Below, piece after piece: positions 17,898 to 26,400 of a DNA stretch of 64,000 bases (its first letter is position 1; every line of letters starts with the position of its first letter). The translations under genes were made by a program, and so were the position numbers. The stretch comes from Streptomyces sp. CA-278952. GTDB lineage: Bacteria > Actinomycetota > Actinomycetes > Streptomycetales > Streptomycetaceae. The notes below the pieces were generated by a model. That model searched no databases, was not told the origin of the DNA, and saw nothing but the letters and a program-made list of their open reading frames with translations. The stretch covers positions 7,599,501 through 7,663,500 of the forward strand of contig NZ_CP112880.1 in the NCBI RefSeq assembly GCF_028747205.1, read 5' to 3'.

Positions 17898-18473
17898 ATG
17901 GACACCGCCACGCCCCGCGACGCGGCCCGGCTGACCTTCCGCGACGCGACCGAGGACGACGTACCGGCGCTGGTGACCCTCATCGAGTCCGCCTACCGAG
18001 GCGACTCCAGCCGCACAGGCTGGACCACCGAGGCCGACATCCTCCAAGGGCAGCGGACCGACGAGCAGGGCGTGCGCGAGGTCATCGACGCTCCGGCGGG
18101 CCGGCTTCTCGCGGTCGAGCGCGACGGCGGACTCGTCGCCTGCTGCCAGCTCGAACACCGGGGCGACGCGGCCTACTTCGGTATGTTCGCGGTGCGCCCG
18201 GGCCTTCAGGGCGGCGGACTCGGCAAGCTGATCATCGCCGAGGCGGAGCGCACCGCCAGGGAGAGCTGGGGCGTCGGTGAGATGCACATGACGGTGATCT
18301 CGGTGCGCGAGGACCTGATCGCCTGGTACGAGCGCCGGGGCTACCGCCGTACGGGAGCGCTCACCCCGTTCCCGTACGGCGACGAGCGCTTCGGGATTCC
18401 CCAGCGCGACGACCTGGCCTTTGAACTGCTCGTCAAGAACCTTGGGGTGAGCGAAGCGGGGGAGGGTGCCTGA
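17898..18473 (+). CDS. GNAT-family N-acetyltransferase
   Basis: A 191-residue acetyltransferase of the GNAT fold. It opens with LTFRDATEDDVPALVTLIES. The acetyl-CoA loop is MFAVRPGLQGGGLGKLIIAEAER (V-R-P-x-x-Q-x-x-G-L-G), and motif B is MTVISVREDLIAWYERRGYR. The acceptor is unknown. ATG 17898 was chosen as it matches the family start; the sequence between the 20-bp repeats and the ATG contains CGGAG as a weak ribosome site. It is convergent with the glycerophosphodiesterase gene, only 12 bp apart. Confidence 0.85.
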   Translation: MDTATPRDAARLTFRDATEDDVPALVTLIESAYRGDSSRTGWTTEADILQGQRTDEQGVREVIDAPAGRLLAVERDGGLVACCQLEHRGDAAYFGMFAVRPGLQGGGLGKLIIAEAERTARESWGVGEMHMTVISVREDLIAWYERRGYRRTGALTPFPYGDERFGIPQRDDLAFELLVKNLGVSEAGEGA

Positions 18474-18485
18474 GGACGCCGGCCC

Positions 18486-19169
18486 TCAGGCGGTGAAGCG
18501 CCCGGCGCGGCGGATCTCGGGGAAGTCGGTCGTCGCGCCGTCCAGGCCCAGCGCCCGGGCGAGACGCAGGTGGTCCTGGGTGTTCACCACCCAGCCGATC
18601 ACCTTCACGTCCTTCGAGTGCGCCCGCTCCACGACCTCCAGGGTGAGGCGGCGGATGTTCAGCGCGAGTGTCGCCGCGCCCGCCGCCTTCGCCCGGTCCA
18701 CCACGTCCGCGCCCCAGCGGCTGGCGATCAGGACCGTGCGCACGCCGGGCACCAGCCGCGCGATCTCGGTGACGGCCTCGTCGTGGAACGAGGACACCTC
18801 CACCCGGCCGACGAGATCGCGCTCCCGGATCACGTCCGCCAGCGCGCGGGCCGCCGCCACGTCCTTGATCTCCGCCTGGAGCGGGGAGGAGACGGCCTCC
18901 AGCACCTCCTCGAAGACGGGGATCCGCTCGCCCTGGCCGGCGTCGAGCTCGCGCAGCTCCGCCAGGGTCCTGGCCGCGATCGGCCCCCTCCCGTCCGTGG
19001 TGCGGTCCACGTCCGCGTCGTGCATCACGACGAGCGCGCCGTCCTTGCTGAGATGGAGATCCAGCTCGATGGCGTCCATTCCGGACGCCTCGGCGCGGAC
19101 GAAGGAGCGCAGGGTGTTCTCGGGCTCGACGCCCATCACTCCGCGATGACCCAGGGTGAGAAATGACAA
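18486..19169 (-). CDS. Glycerophosphodiester phosphodiesterase
   Basis: A 227-residue GDPD TIM-barrel enzyme that hydrolyses glycerophosphodiesters to glycerol-3-phosphate and an alcohol. Key motifs: LTLGHRGVMGVEPENTLRSF with the catalytic His-Arg and metal Glu, IELDLHLSKDGALVVMHDAD with the E-x-D metal ligands and second catalytic His, and LQAEIKD. No signal peptide, so probably cytosolic. I prefer a TTG start at 19169, which has GAGG at a good distance and places the N-terminus right before LTLGHRG as in homologues; ATG 19247 in frame would add 26 residues of poor quality. Confidence 0.88.
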   Translation of the reverse strand: MSFLTLGHRGVMGVEPENTLRSFVRAEASGMDAIELDLHLSKDGALVVMHDADVDRTTDGRGPIAARTLAELRELDAGQGERIPVFEEVLEAVSSPLQAEIKDVAAARALADVIRERDLVGRVEVSSFHDEAVTEIARLVPGVRTVLIASRWGADVVDRAKAAGAATLALNIRRLTLEVVERAHSKDVKVIGWVVNTQDHLRLARALGLDGATTDFPEIRRAGRFTA

Positions 19170-19477
19170 GGCGACCTCGTTTCCGTCGGCGGCGGTCCGT
19201 CGACTGCTCCTGCCCGCGCGGAGGTGCGGCAAGCGGAGGTACGGCAATGCGGCACTGGGGAGGGTAGCGGCCGAGGCCCGCGATGTCCCCCGCTGTGCGG
19301 GCCCGGTCGCCCGCGCCTGAGGGCTACTGGTCGAACTGCGCGCCTACCCGGAATACGGCAGGAAAAACAGCGGTGACCATGGGGGGTACGCAGGATATTT
19401 TGCAGTCTCCGCTTGTCGGAAGGAACCCCGCACGGCTACGGTGAAGGCACGCGAGGTTCTCCCGTGGAGGAAGTGTT
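19170..19477. other. 308-bp divergent promoter region
   Basis: This gap separates the divergent glycerophosphodiesterase and DUF6421 genes. It contains no convincing gene. An AT-richer stretch around 19390-19402 (GGATATTTTGC) is the likeliest promoter area for the DUF6421 operon, but no standard -35/-10 pair is clear. Confidence 0.5.
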
Positions 19478-20875
19478 ATGACGGAAATTCTTGTGCACGA
19501 CGCCACCGACGGCGCGATAGTTACGGCTCAGCGGGTGGTCGAACACCCGGCCTGGCCCGTGCTCAAGGACGCCGTCGAAGAGATCCGCCCCTGGCAGTCC
19601 AAGGACGGATCCATCGACTTCGAGGCCGAGGGCGCCCCGTCCCCGGCCGCCGTCGAGCGGGTCCTCGACCGGGTGACCGGAGCGGTCGAGGAGCTGTCCC
19701 CGCTCCTCCCGCACGACGCCGCCTACCACCGCGCGCTCGTCACCGACCTGCGCCGCTGGGCCGCCGACGGCTTCCGCGTCCCCGACTTCCTGGACTCGCT
19801 GCTGGCCTTCCAGCCCGCGAAGGACCGGACCGACGGCCTCCAGCACCTCGTCGTCTTCGCGATGTACACGCAGAACGGCAACCCCGACCGCAACCTCGAA
19901 GCGGTCGTGCTGAGGATGGTCTGGCCCGACTGGCTCGCCGAGCTGGAGGCGAACCGCTACGACAACCCGCTCTTCTGCGGCATCACCTTCGAGGACTTCA
20001 CCGCCGGCTACGACACCCACTCCGCGGTGCTCTTCCCGGAGACCATCGCCGTGCGCGAGGCCCCCGAGCGCTTCAGCTGGGGCGGCATCTTCTGCGACCG
20101 CGAGGCCGCCCGCTTCCGCCGCGTCACCGAGGCCTCCGTCGGCCTGCTCGGCCTGGAGCTGCCCGACGACATCCGCGAGATGATCGGCGACCAGCAGCGC
20201 TGCGAGCAGGCGTTCGTCCTGTGGGACATGGTCCACGACCGCACCCACAGCCACGGCGACCTGCCGTTCGACCCGTTCATGATCAAGCAGCGCCAGCCGT
20301 TCTGGATGTACGGCCTGGAGGAGCTGCGCTGCGACCTCACCGCCTTCAAGGAGGCCGTGAAACTGGAGTCCGAGGGCAACGCCCACGGCCGTGACGTGCA
20401 GTACGCGGTGCTCTTCGACCGGCTGTTCCGCTTCCCGGTCTCCGGCGAGCGCGTCCGCAACTACGACGGCCTCGGCGGCCAGCTGCTCTTCGCGTACCTC
20501 CACAAGCACGACGTCGTCCGCTGGACCGACAACACCCTGAAGATCGACTGGGACCGTGCCCCGGAGGTCACCAACCAGCTCTGCGGCGAGATCGAGCAGC
20601 TCTACCGCGACGGCATCGACCGCCCGAAGCTGGTCCACTGGTTCGCCGCGTACGACCTCGTGTCCTCCTACCTCGCCCCGCACCCGGGATCCCGCTGGGC
20701 CAAGGGTCCCGACGCCCTGGACCTCACACTTCCTCCTCGCAAGCTCGTCGACGAGGTGCTTCCGGACGAGTTTCCCCTGAGCATGTTCTATGAGGCGCTC
20801 GCCAAGAAGCTGAAGCACGTGATTGCCTCTGCCAAGGGAATCACCGCGGCGAACGACGAGCGGGCAGCCGCGTGA
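19478..20875 (+). CDS. DUF6421-family protein
   Basis: A 465-residue soluble protein that I recognise as the DUF6421 type found in Streptomyces; its function is unknown. Features visible: an N-terminal ILVHDATDGAIVTAQRVVEH; a conserved core RNLEAVVLRMVWPDWLAEL; a striking polar motif VLWDMVHDRTHSHGDLPFDP around residues 247-266, with three closely spaced histidines and acidic residues like a metal site; and a helical C-terminus FPLSMFYEALAKKLKHVI. GGAGG precedes ATG 19478. It heads a tight unit with an SDR and a threonine-aldolase-like enzyme, so a metabolic role is likely. Confidence 0.75.
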   Translation: MTEILVHDATDGAIVTAQRVVEHPAWPVLKDAVEEIRPWQSKDGSIDFEAEGAPSPAAVERVLDRVTGAVEELSPLLPHDAAYHRALVTDLRRWAADGFRVPDFLDSLLAFQPAKDRTDGLQHLVVFAMYTQNGNPDRNLEAVVLRMVWPDWLAELEANRYDNPLFCGITFEDFTAGYDTHSAVLFPETIAVREAPERFSWGGIFCDREAARFRRVTEASVGLLGLELPDDIREMIGDQQRCEQAFVLWDMVHDRTHSHGDLPFDPFMIKQRQPFWMYGLEELRCDLTAFKEAVKLESEGNAHGRDVQYAVLFDRLFRFPVSGERVRNYDGLGGQLLFAYLHKHDVVRWTDNTLKIDWDRAPEVTNQLCGEIEQLYRDGIDRPKLVHWFAAYDLVSSYLAPHPGSRWAKGPDALDLTLPPRKLVDEVLPDEFPLSMFYEALAKKLKHVIASAKGITAANDERAAA

Positions 20876-20901
20876 ACCATTCTCCCGAGGAGGCGGTGGC
20901 C

Positions 20902-21669
20902 ATGAACGCGAACGGCACGGGCGAGGGGACCGGTGTGCTCGAAGGAGCCGTGGTCGCGGTCGCCGGAGCGGCCGGCCCCGCCGGCCGGGCGACACTGCTG
21001 CGGCTCGCCGAGGCGGGTGCGACGGTCGTCGGCTGCGACGCCCATCCCGAACGGCTCGCCGAGGCGGTGGACGCCGCCCGTTACGCCCACGGGGGCGCGA
21101 CCGTCACCGGCGAGACGGTCGATCTGCTCGACCTCGACGCCACCCGGGACTGGGCCAAGCGCACCGAGGCGGAGTTCGGCCGCATCGACGGCCTGGTCCA
21201 CCTCGTCGGCGGCTGGCGCGGCAGCCCGTCGTTCCAGGAGACCGTGCTCTCCGACTGGGACGCCCTGGAGAAGCTGCTCATCCGCACCGTCCAGTCGACC
21301 TCGCTGGCCTTCCAGGAGGCCCTCGAGCGCAGCGACCGGGGCCGCTATCTCCTGATCAGCGCCGCGGGAGCCAGCAAGCCCACCGCGGGCAACGCCGCCT
21401 ACTCCTCCGCCAAGGCGGCCGCCGAGGCGTGGACCCTCGCGCTCGGCGACGCCTTCCGCAAGGCGGGGGGCGAGGACGGGCCCGCGGCCGCTGCTGCGAT
21501 CCTGGTGGTCAAGGCACTGGTGAACGACGCCATGCGCGCCGAGCGCCCGAATGCGAAGTTCGCGGGCTTCACCGACGTCACGGAGCTGGCCGAGGCCATC
21601 GCCGGCGTCTGGGACAAGCCCGCCCCCGAAGTGAACGGAAAGCGCCTGTGGCTGACCCCGCAAACGTGA
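20902..21669 (+). CDS. SDR-family oxidoreductase
   Basis: A 255-residue short-chain dehydrogenase/reductase. The cofactor loop reads VAVAGAAGPAGRATLLRL, a variant of T-G-x-x-x-G-x-G with Pro in it; strand 2 ends GCDAHPERL, where the Asp suggests NAD(H) preference. The active site is LLISAAGASKPTAGNAAYSSAKAA, with Ser and the Y-x-x-x-K pair present. GAGGAGG lies 8 bp before ATG 20902; a GTG at 20872 overlapping the DUF6421 stop in GTGA is the alternative start. Either way it is coupled to DUF6421 and overlaps the aldolase-like gene. Confidence 0.85.
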   Translation: MNANGTGEGTGVLEGAVVAVAGAAGPAGRATLLRLAEAGATVVGCDAHPERLAEAVDAARYAHGGATVTGETVDLLDLDATRDWAKRTEAEFGRIDGLVHLVGGWRGSPSFQETVLSDWDALEKLLIRTVQSTSLAFQEALERSDRGRYLLISAAGASKPTAGNAAYSSAKAAAEAWTLALGDAFRKAGGEDGPAAAAAILVVKALVNDAMRAERPNAKFAGFTDVTELAEAIAGVWDKPAPEVNGKRLWLTPQT

Positions 21670-22727
21670 GGACCGACGCGCGACGTCACCACGACCCGCA
21701 GGTACGCGGCTTCGCCAGTGACAACTACGCCGGCGCGCACCCGGAGGTCCTCGCGGCCATCGCGCTGGCCAACGGCGGCCACCAGGTCGCCTACGGCGAG
21801 GACGACTACACCGGCCACCTCCAGCGCGTGATGCACAGCCACTTCGGCGCCACCGCCGAGGCCTTCCCGGTCTTCAACGGCACGGGCGCCAACGTGGTCG
21901 CCCTCCAGGCTCTCACCGATCGCTGGGGCGCCGTCATCTGCGCCGAGTCCGCGCACATCAACGTGGACGAGGGCGGCGCGCCCGAGCGGATGGGCGGGCT
22001 GAAGCTCCTCACCGTGCCCACACCGGACGGCAAGCTCACCCCCGAGCTCATCGACCGGCAGGCGTACGGCTGGGACGACGAGCACCGGGCCATGCCGCAG
22101 GTCGTCTCGATCACCCAGAACACCGAGCTGGGCACCGTCTACACCCCCGACGAGATCCGCGCCATCTGCGACCACGCCCACGAGCGCGGCATGAAGGTGC
22201 ACCTCGACGGGGCCCGGATAGCCAACGCCGCCGCCTCGCTGGACGTGCCGATGCGGACGTTCACCAACACGGTCGGCGTCGATGTGCTGTCCTTCGGCGG
22301 TACGAAGAACGGCGCGCTCTTCGGTGAGGCCGTCGTCGTGCTGAACCCGGACGCGGTCCGGGCGATGAAGCACCTGCGCAAGCTCTCCATGCAGCTCGCC
22401 TCCAAGATGCGCTTCGTCTCCGTCCAGCTGGAGGCGCTGCTCGCCAGGGACCTGTGGCTGCGCAACGCCCGGCACGCCAACGCCATGGCCCAGCGGCTCG
22501 CCGAGGGCGTCCGGGCGATCGACGGGGTGGAGATCCTCTACCCGGTCCAGGCCAACGCCGTGTTCGCCCGGCTGCCGCACGCGGTCAGCGAGCGGCTCCA
22601 GAAGCGCTTCCGCTTCTACTTCTGGGACGAGGCGGCCGGGGACGTCCGCTGGATGTGCGCGTTCGACACCGGCGAGGACGATGTCGACGCCTTCCTCCAG
22701 GCACTCAAGGAAGAGATGGCGCGATAG
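21648..22727 (+). CDS. Threonine aldolase-like PLP enzyme (beta-eliminating lyase family)
   Basis: A 359-residue PLP enzyme of the L-threonine aldolase / beta-eliminating lyase group. Seen: GFASDNYAGAHPEVL and QVAYGEDDYTGHLQ at the N-terminus; FNGTGANVVALQAL and CAESAHINVDEGGAPE in the cofactor pocket; KVHLDGARIANAAAS with the PLP-binding Asp; and VDVLSFGGTKNGALFGEAVV with the Schiff-base Lys. Low-specificity threonine aldolase would split threonine to glycine and acetaldehyde, but within this operon another beta-hydroxy amino acid is possible. GTG 21648 has GGAAAG upstream; GTG 21666, overlapping the SDR stop in GTGA, is the alternative. Confidence 0.85.
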   Translation: MADPANVRTDARRHHDPQVRGFASDNYAGAHPEVLAAIALANGGHQVAYGEDDYTGHLQRVMHSHFGATAEAFPVFNGTGANVVALQALTDRWGAVICAESAHINVDEGGAPERMGGLKLLTVPTPDGKLTPELIDRQAYGWDDEHRAMPQVVSITQNTELGTVYTPDEIRAICDHAHERGMKVHLDGARIANAAASLDVPMRTFTNTVGVDVLSFGGTKNGALFGEAVVVLNPDAVRAMKHLRKLSMQLASKMRFVSVQLEALLARDLWLRNARHANAMAQRLAEGVRAIDGVEILYPVQANAVFARLPHAVSERLQKRFRFYFWDEAAGDVRWMCAFDTGEDDVDAFLQALKEEMAR

Positions 22728-22803
22728 CGCGCATCCTGCATGAGTATGCGGTCGACTGGAAATTGATGGACTTCCGGTCGGCCGCTTCGTAGGCTCTCCC
22801 GTT

Positions 22804-23403
22804 ATGAAGCTGATACAGCAGTCCCCGGACATTGACGCGTATCTGGCCGTCGACGAGGCCATCGACCACGAGCATCCTCGGGTCGGCGAGGCGGCGAACC
22901 GCCTCGCACTCGACGCCGACACCGCATACACATACGCGAGGGCAGCCTTCGAGTTCGTCCGCGACACCATTCCGCACTCCGCCGACTCGGGGGACCCGCG
23001 CGTCACGTGGCGCGCCTCCGACGTGCTCGCCGCCCGTACCGGCATCTGCTACGCCAAGTCGATCGCGCTCGCGGCGCTGCTGCGGGCCGGCGGCGTTCCG
23101 GCCGGCCTCTGCTACCAACGCCTGGTCGGCAAGGACGGTGCGACTCCGGTGATCCACGGCCTGGTCGCGTTGCGGCTGCCCGGGGCCGGGGGATGGGCGC
23201 GGGTGGATCCGCGCGGCAACAAGCCGGGCGTCGACGCGCAGTTCTCGCTGGAGGAGGAGCGGCTGGCCTGGGTGGCGCGCGAAGAGTTCAACGAAGTCGA
23301 CTATCCAGTAGTCTATGTTGCACCACCCGAGGTGATCCTCCATGCGCTGAAGAGCGCCCGGGACCGCTCGGAGCTGTTGCGAAACCTCCCCGGGGCCCTC
23401 TGA
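22804..23403 (+). CDS. Transglutaminase-like domain protein
   Basis: A 199-residue protein with the transglutaminase-like fold. The catalytic triad is visible: Cys in RTGICYAKSIALAALLRA, His in TPVIHGLVALRL, and Asp in GWARVDPRGNK. The upstream helix AYTYARAAFEFVRDTIPHSAD is typical. Such small proteins act as cysteine proteases or peptide amidases, so the substrate is open. It begins 76 bp after the aldolase-like gene on the same strand and may be read with it, or from its own promoter in that gap. Confidence 0.8.
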   Translation: MKLIQQSPDIDAYLAVDEAIDHEHPRVGEAANRLALDADTAYTYARAAFEFVRDTIPHSADSGDPRVTWRASDVLAARTGICYAKSIALAALLRAGGVPAGLCYQRLVGKDGATPVIHGLVALRLPGAGGWARVDPRGNKPGVDAQFSLEEERLAWVAREEFNEVDYPVVYVAPPEVILHALKSARDRSELLRNLPGAL

Positions 23404-23468
23404 ACGCAGTCCCACGCCCGGATCACCGCACCCGAGCCACCGAACCCCGTAAGGCAGTAAGGCAGACG

Positions 23469-24161
23469 ATGACCCTCACCCTCACCGTGTCCGACGAGGT
23501 GCGCGCCCTCGCACCGGGCTTCACCCATCTCGCCGTCGAGGCGCACGGTCTGGTCAACGGCCCCAGTGACACCCGTAGCGCCGCCCTGCTGGACGACGCC
23601 GCCCGCAGGCTCGCCGAGCGACTGGAGGGCCGCGCCCCGCACGAGGACCCGCGCATCGCCGCCTGGCGCGAGGTCTACTCGGCGTTCGGAGCCAAGCCGT
23701 CCCGCACCCGCAACTCGGCCGAGGCGCTCGCCCGGCGCGCCCTCGCCGACGGCGGCCTGCCCCGCATCAACCGGCTGGTCGACGCCTACAACGCGATCAG
23801 CGTCGCCCACCTCGTCCCGGTGGGCGGCGAGGACACCGACCACATCAAGGGCGGGATGCGGCTGATCCGCGCGACGGGCGACGAGCCGTTCCGTACCGTC
23901 GCCGGTGGCGAGGAGACGGTGGAACACCCCGAGCCCGGCGAAGTCGTCTGGTGCGACGACGAGGGCGTCACCTGCCGCCGCTGGAACTGGCGTCAGGGTG
24001 TGCGTACCCGGCTCACCGAGGAGTCGGTCAACGCCGTCTTCCTGCTGGAGGGCCTCGCGCCCATGGCGAACGGCGGGCTCGACGCCGCGGGCGCCGAACT
24101 CGCCGCGGCCCTGGAGCGGCTGAGCCCCGGGGCGCGGATCACCGTCCACGGGCCGCGGTGA
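23469..24161 (+). CDS. B3/B4 tRNA-binding domain protein
   Basis: A 230-residue protein made of a B3/B4 domain, as found in phenylalanyl-tRNA synthetase beta chains and as free-standing proteins. Diagnostic parts: WREVYSAFGAKPSRTRNSAEAL, INRLVDAYNAISVAHLVPVGGEDTD and EVVWCDDEGVTCRRWNWRQG. Stand-alone forms are proposed to edit mischarged tRNA or bind amino acid-like ligands; this is family knowledge and unproven. ATG 23469 follows a short duplicated TAAGGCAG sequence that supplies AAGG. It is 65 bp from the transglutaminase-like gene. Confidence 0.8.
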   Translation: MTLTLTVSDEVRALAPGFTHLAVEAHGLVNGPSDTRSAALLDDAARRLAERLEGRAPHEDPRIAAWREVYSAFGAKPSRTRNSAEALARRALADGGLPRINRLVDAYNAISVAHLVPVGGEDTDHIKGGMRLIRATGDEPFRTVAGGEETVEHPEPGEVVWCDDEGVTCRRWNWRQGVRTRLTEESVNAVFLLEGLAPMANGGLDAAGAELAAALERLSPGARITVHGPR

Positions 24162-24193
24162 AGTGACGACGCCGCGGTTGTCGGGGGCGGGTG

Positions 24194-24916
24194 TCAGCCG
24201 AGCTCGCGCACCTCGGCGGGCGTCGGGGCCGTACCGCCGAGATGGGCCGGCACCCACCAGGTGTCGCTCGCGTCCTTCGGGCGCACCGGGTAGGCCCGCT
24301 GCGCCGCCTCCAGCAGCTCCTGAACCCGCTCCCGCAGCCGCCGGGTGATGGCGCCGGCGTACTGGTCGGAGGGCGCCTCCATGGGCTCGCCGACGCGGAT
24401 CGTGATCGGGATGTGGCTGCGCTGGAAATTACGCGGGCGCCCCTTCGTCCAGATCCGCTGCGTGCCCCAGAGCGCCATCGGGATCAGCGGGACCCCGGCC
24501 TCCTGGGCGAGGCGCGCGGCACCCGACTTGAAGCTCTTCAGGGTGAAGGACTGCGAGATCGTGGCCTCGGGGAACACTCCGACGATCTCACCGGAACGCA
24601 GCGACCGGAGCGCGTGGGCGTAAGCGTCCTCGCCCTGGTCGCGGTCGACCGGGATGTGCTTCATTCCCCGCATCAGCGGACCGGAGATCTTGTGCCGGAA
24701 GACCGATTCCTTCGCCATGAACCGCACCAGCCGCTTCTGCGGCAGGGCGCCCAGCCCGGTGAAGATGAAGTCGAGATAACTGATGTGGTTGCTGACCAGC
24801 ACCGCACCACCGGTCTTCGGGATGTGCTCCGAACCCTGAGTGTCGATCTTCAGGTCGAGCGCCTTGAACAGAGTGCGAGCGGCGCCGATGACCGGTCGAT
24901 AGACGAGTTCTGCCAT
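24194..24916 (-). CDS. 1-acyl-glycerol-3-phosphate acyltransferase family protein
   Basis: A 240-residue PlsC-type acyltransferase, which transfers an acyl group to lysophosphatidic acid (giving phosphatidic acid) or a related acceptor at the inner membrane face. Motif I is VSNHISYLDFIFTG (H-x4-D catalytic pair), motif II is KHIPVDRDQG, motif III is GEIVGVFPEATIS and motif IV is GVPLIPMALWGTQRI. No clear transmembrane helix apart from the hydrophobic strands. Start ATG 24916. It is convergent with the B3/B4 gene and divergent from the thioredoxin gene. Confidence 0.88.
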   Translation of the reverse strand: MAELVYRPVIGAARTLFKALDLKIDTQGSEHIPKTGGAVLVSNHISYLDFIFTGLGALPQKRLVRFMAKESVFRHKISGPLMRGMKHIPVDRDQGEDAYAHALRSLRSGEIVGVFPEATISQSFTLKSFKSGAARLAQEAGVPLIPMALWGTQRIWTKGRPRNFQRSHIPITIRVGEPMEAPSDQYAGAITRRLRERVQELLEAAQRAYPVRPKDASDTWWVPAHLGGTAPTPAEVRELG

Positions 24917-25148
24917 CTGGATGAAGACCCTTCTTCAGTGCCTGGGGAGGGTTCTCCCGGCGGAAGTTACGCAGCCGTAGGTTTTCGGCATTGTGGCGAT
25001 GGTGCCCCATGCGCGAGTCCCTGGCCAGTCCCGACGGACACGGGGCGCGAGATTCTCGTCACGTGCGCGTACCCCCGGAGCTGCGGGGAATGCGCGGGCG
25101 GTGGCCGGTGCTGACCTCTTACGAAGAACTCTGATCAGGAGGCACCAG

Positions 25149-25475
25149 GTGGATCGCCGGACCCACGGACAGCGACTCGACGCATCCCAACTCGGCGCGG
25201 AACTCGGGAAACGCGCGACGCTCGTCCAGTTCTCCAGCGCTTTCTGCCAGCCTTGCCGGGCGACCCGCCGCACCCTCGGCGAGGTGGCCGGGATGATCGA
25301 CGGGGTCGCCCATATCGAGGTCGACGCCGAGGCCCATCTCGCGCTGGTGCGGCAGCTGGACATCACGAAGACGCCGACCGTCCTGGTACTCGACGCCGAG
25401 GGCGAGGTGGTCCGCCGGGCATCCGGCCAGCCCCGCACCGTCGACGTCGTCGCGGCGCTGGGGCACGCCATATGA
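25149..25475 (+). CDS. Thioredoxin-family protein
   Basis: A 108-residue thioredoxin-fold protein. The active site is VQFSSAFCQPCRATRRTLGE, a C-x-x-C with Gln-Pro between the cysteines. The cis-proline follows in ITKTPTVLVLDAEGEVV. The N-terminal residues (VDRRTHGQRLDASQLG) are short, whereas many Streptomyces relatives carry a membrane anchor there; no anchor is seen, so this one is likely cytosolic. GTG 25149 has a perfect AGGAGG upstream, and the open frame before it gives no better start. Confidence 0.82.
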   Translation: MDRRTHGQRLDASQLGAELGKRATLVQFSSAFCQPCRATRRTLGEVAGMIDGVAHIEVDAEAHLALVRQLDITKTPTVLVLDAEGEVVRRASGQPRTVDVVAALGHAI

Positions 25476-25694
25476 CGGGCCGTGACGCACCCGCATGACG
25501 GACCGTGACGCATCTCCCACATGACGGAACGCCCTTGACCGCGCCCGCTCCGCATCGTCACTCTGACGTTATGGTGCCAGAACTCCTTCTTCACGGCCGA
25601 GTCCATGGGGACCTCGCACGCCATGCGAGTGCGCGCTGTCCGGGTGCCTGAGCCCCCACGGACCCGTACGCCACTTCCGCAGAAGGACACTTCC

Positions 25695-26204
25695 ATGACG
25701 GCAACGCCCGATCTCGCCCCTGCCCAGACGGCCGCCACACCCGAACTCTTCCGCTCGGTCTTCCGCCGCCACGCCGCGGGCGTGGCCGTGATCACCGCCG
25801 CGGGGGAGCGCCTGGTCGGCTTCACCGCCACCTCGCTGACCTCCGTCGCCGCCGAACCTCCGCTGATCTCCTTCGGTATCGGTACGTCCTCCTCCAGCTG
25901 GCCCGTGCTGTCCGAGGCGGCTCATGTCGGCGTTCACATACTCGGCGAGGACCAGCGGGCACTGGCCGCGACGTTCGCCCGCAGCGGAGCCGACCGCTTC
26001 GGCCCGTCGACCGAGTGGAGCAGCGGCCCCGAAGGCGTTCCGCTGCTCGCCGACGTGTCTGCCTGGCTCGTCTGCCGCGTCGTGACCCGGGTCCCGGCCG
26101 GGGACCACCGCATCGTCATCGCCGAGGCGGTGGCGGGCGCGCCCTCCGGAGCCGATCGCCCGCTGGTCTACCACCAGGGACGGTTCACGGCTCTGCGAGA
26201 CTGA
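25695..26204 (+). CDS. Flavin reductase-like FMN-binding protein
   Basis: A 169-residue protein of the flavin reductase-like (HpaC/RutF) group. Core motifs: FRSVFRRHAAGVAVITA, VGFTATSLTSVAAEPPLISF (FMN-binding loop), FAVHILGEDQ-like FGVHILGEDQRALAATFAR, and the closing DHRIVIAEAVAG. Such enzymes make FMNH2 for a two-component monooxygenase; no monooxygenase is adjacent, so the partner is elsewhere. ATG 25695 has AGAAGGA upstream. An in-frame ATG at 25605 would add 30 residues with no family match. Confidence 0.8.
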   Translation: MTATPDLAPAQTAATPELFRSVFRRHAAGVAVITAAGERLVGFTATSLTSVAAEPPLISFGIGTSSSSWPVLSEAAHVGVHILGEDQRALAATFARSGADRFGPSTEWSSGPEGVPLLADVSAWLVCRVVTRVPAGDHRIVIAEAVAGAPSGADRPLVYHQGRFTALRD

Positions 26205-26400
26205 GGACGCGCACGCACAGGCCCGCCGCGTTGGCAAGGTCACAGTGCACGGCGCTTGCCCGGGGGTAAGAGACTGGGTGTACTGGCGAGTAATATCGGG
26301 CTCGGAGCCTCGGTCGTCCTGACCGGATCCGGCCCGACAAGGCGCCTATGCTGCGTGCAACAAGGCAGCCCGGAAATGACGATGCAGTAGGAGAGCCGGC

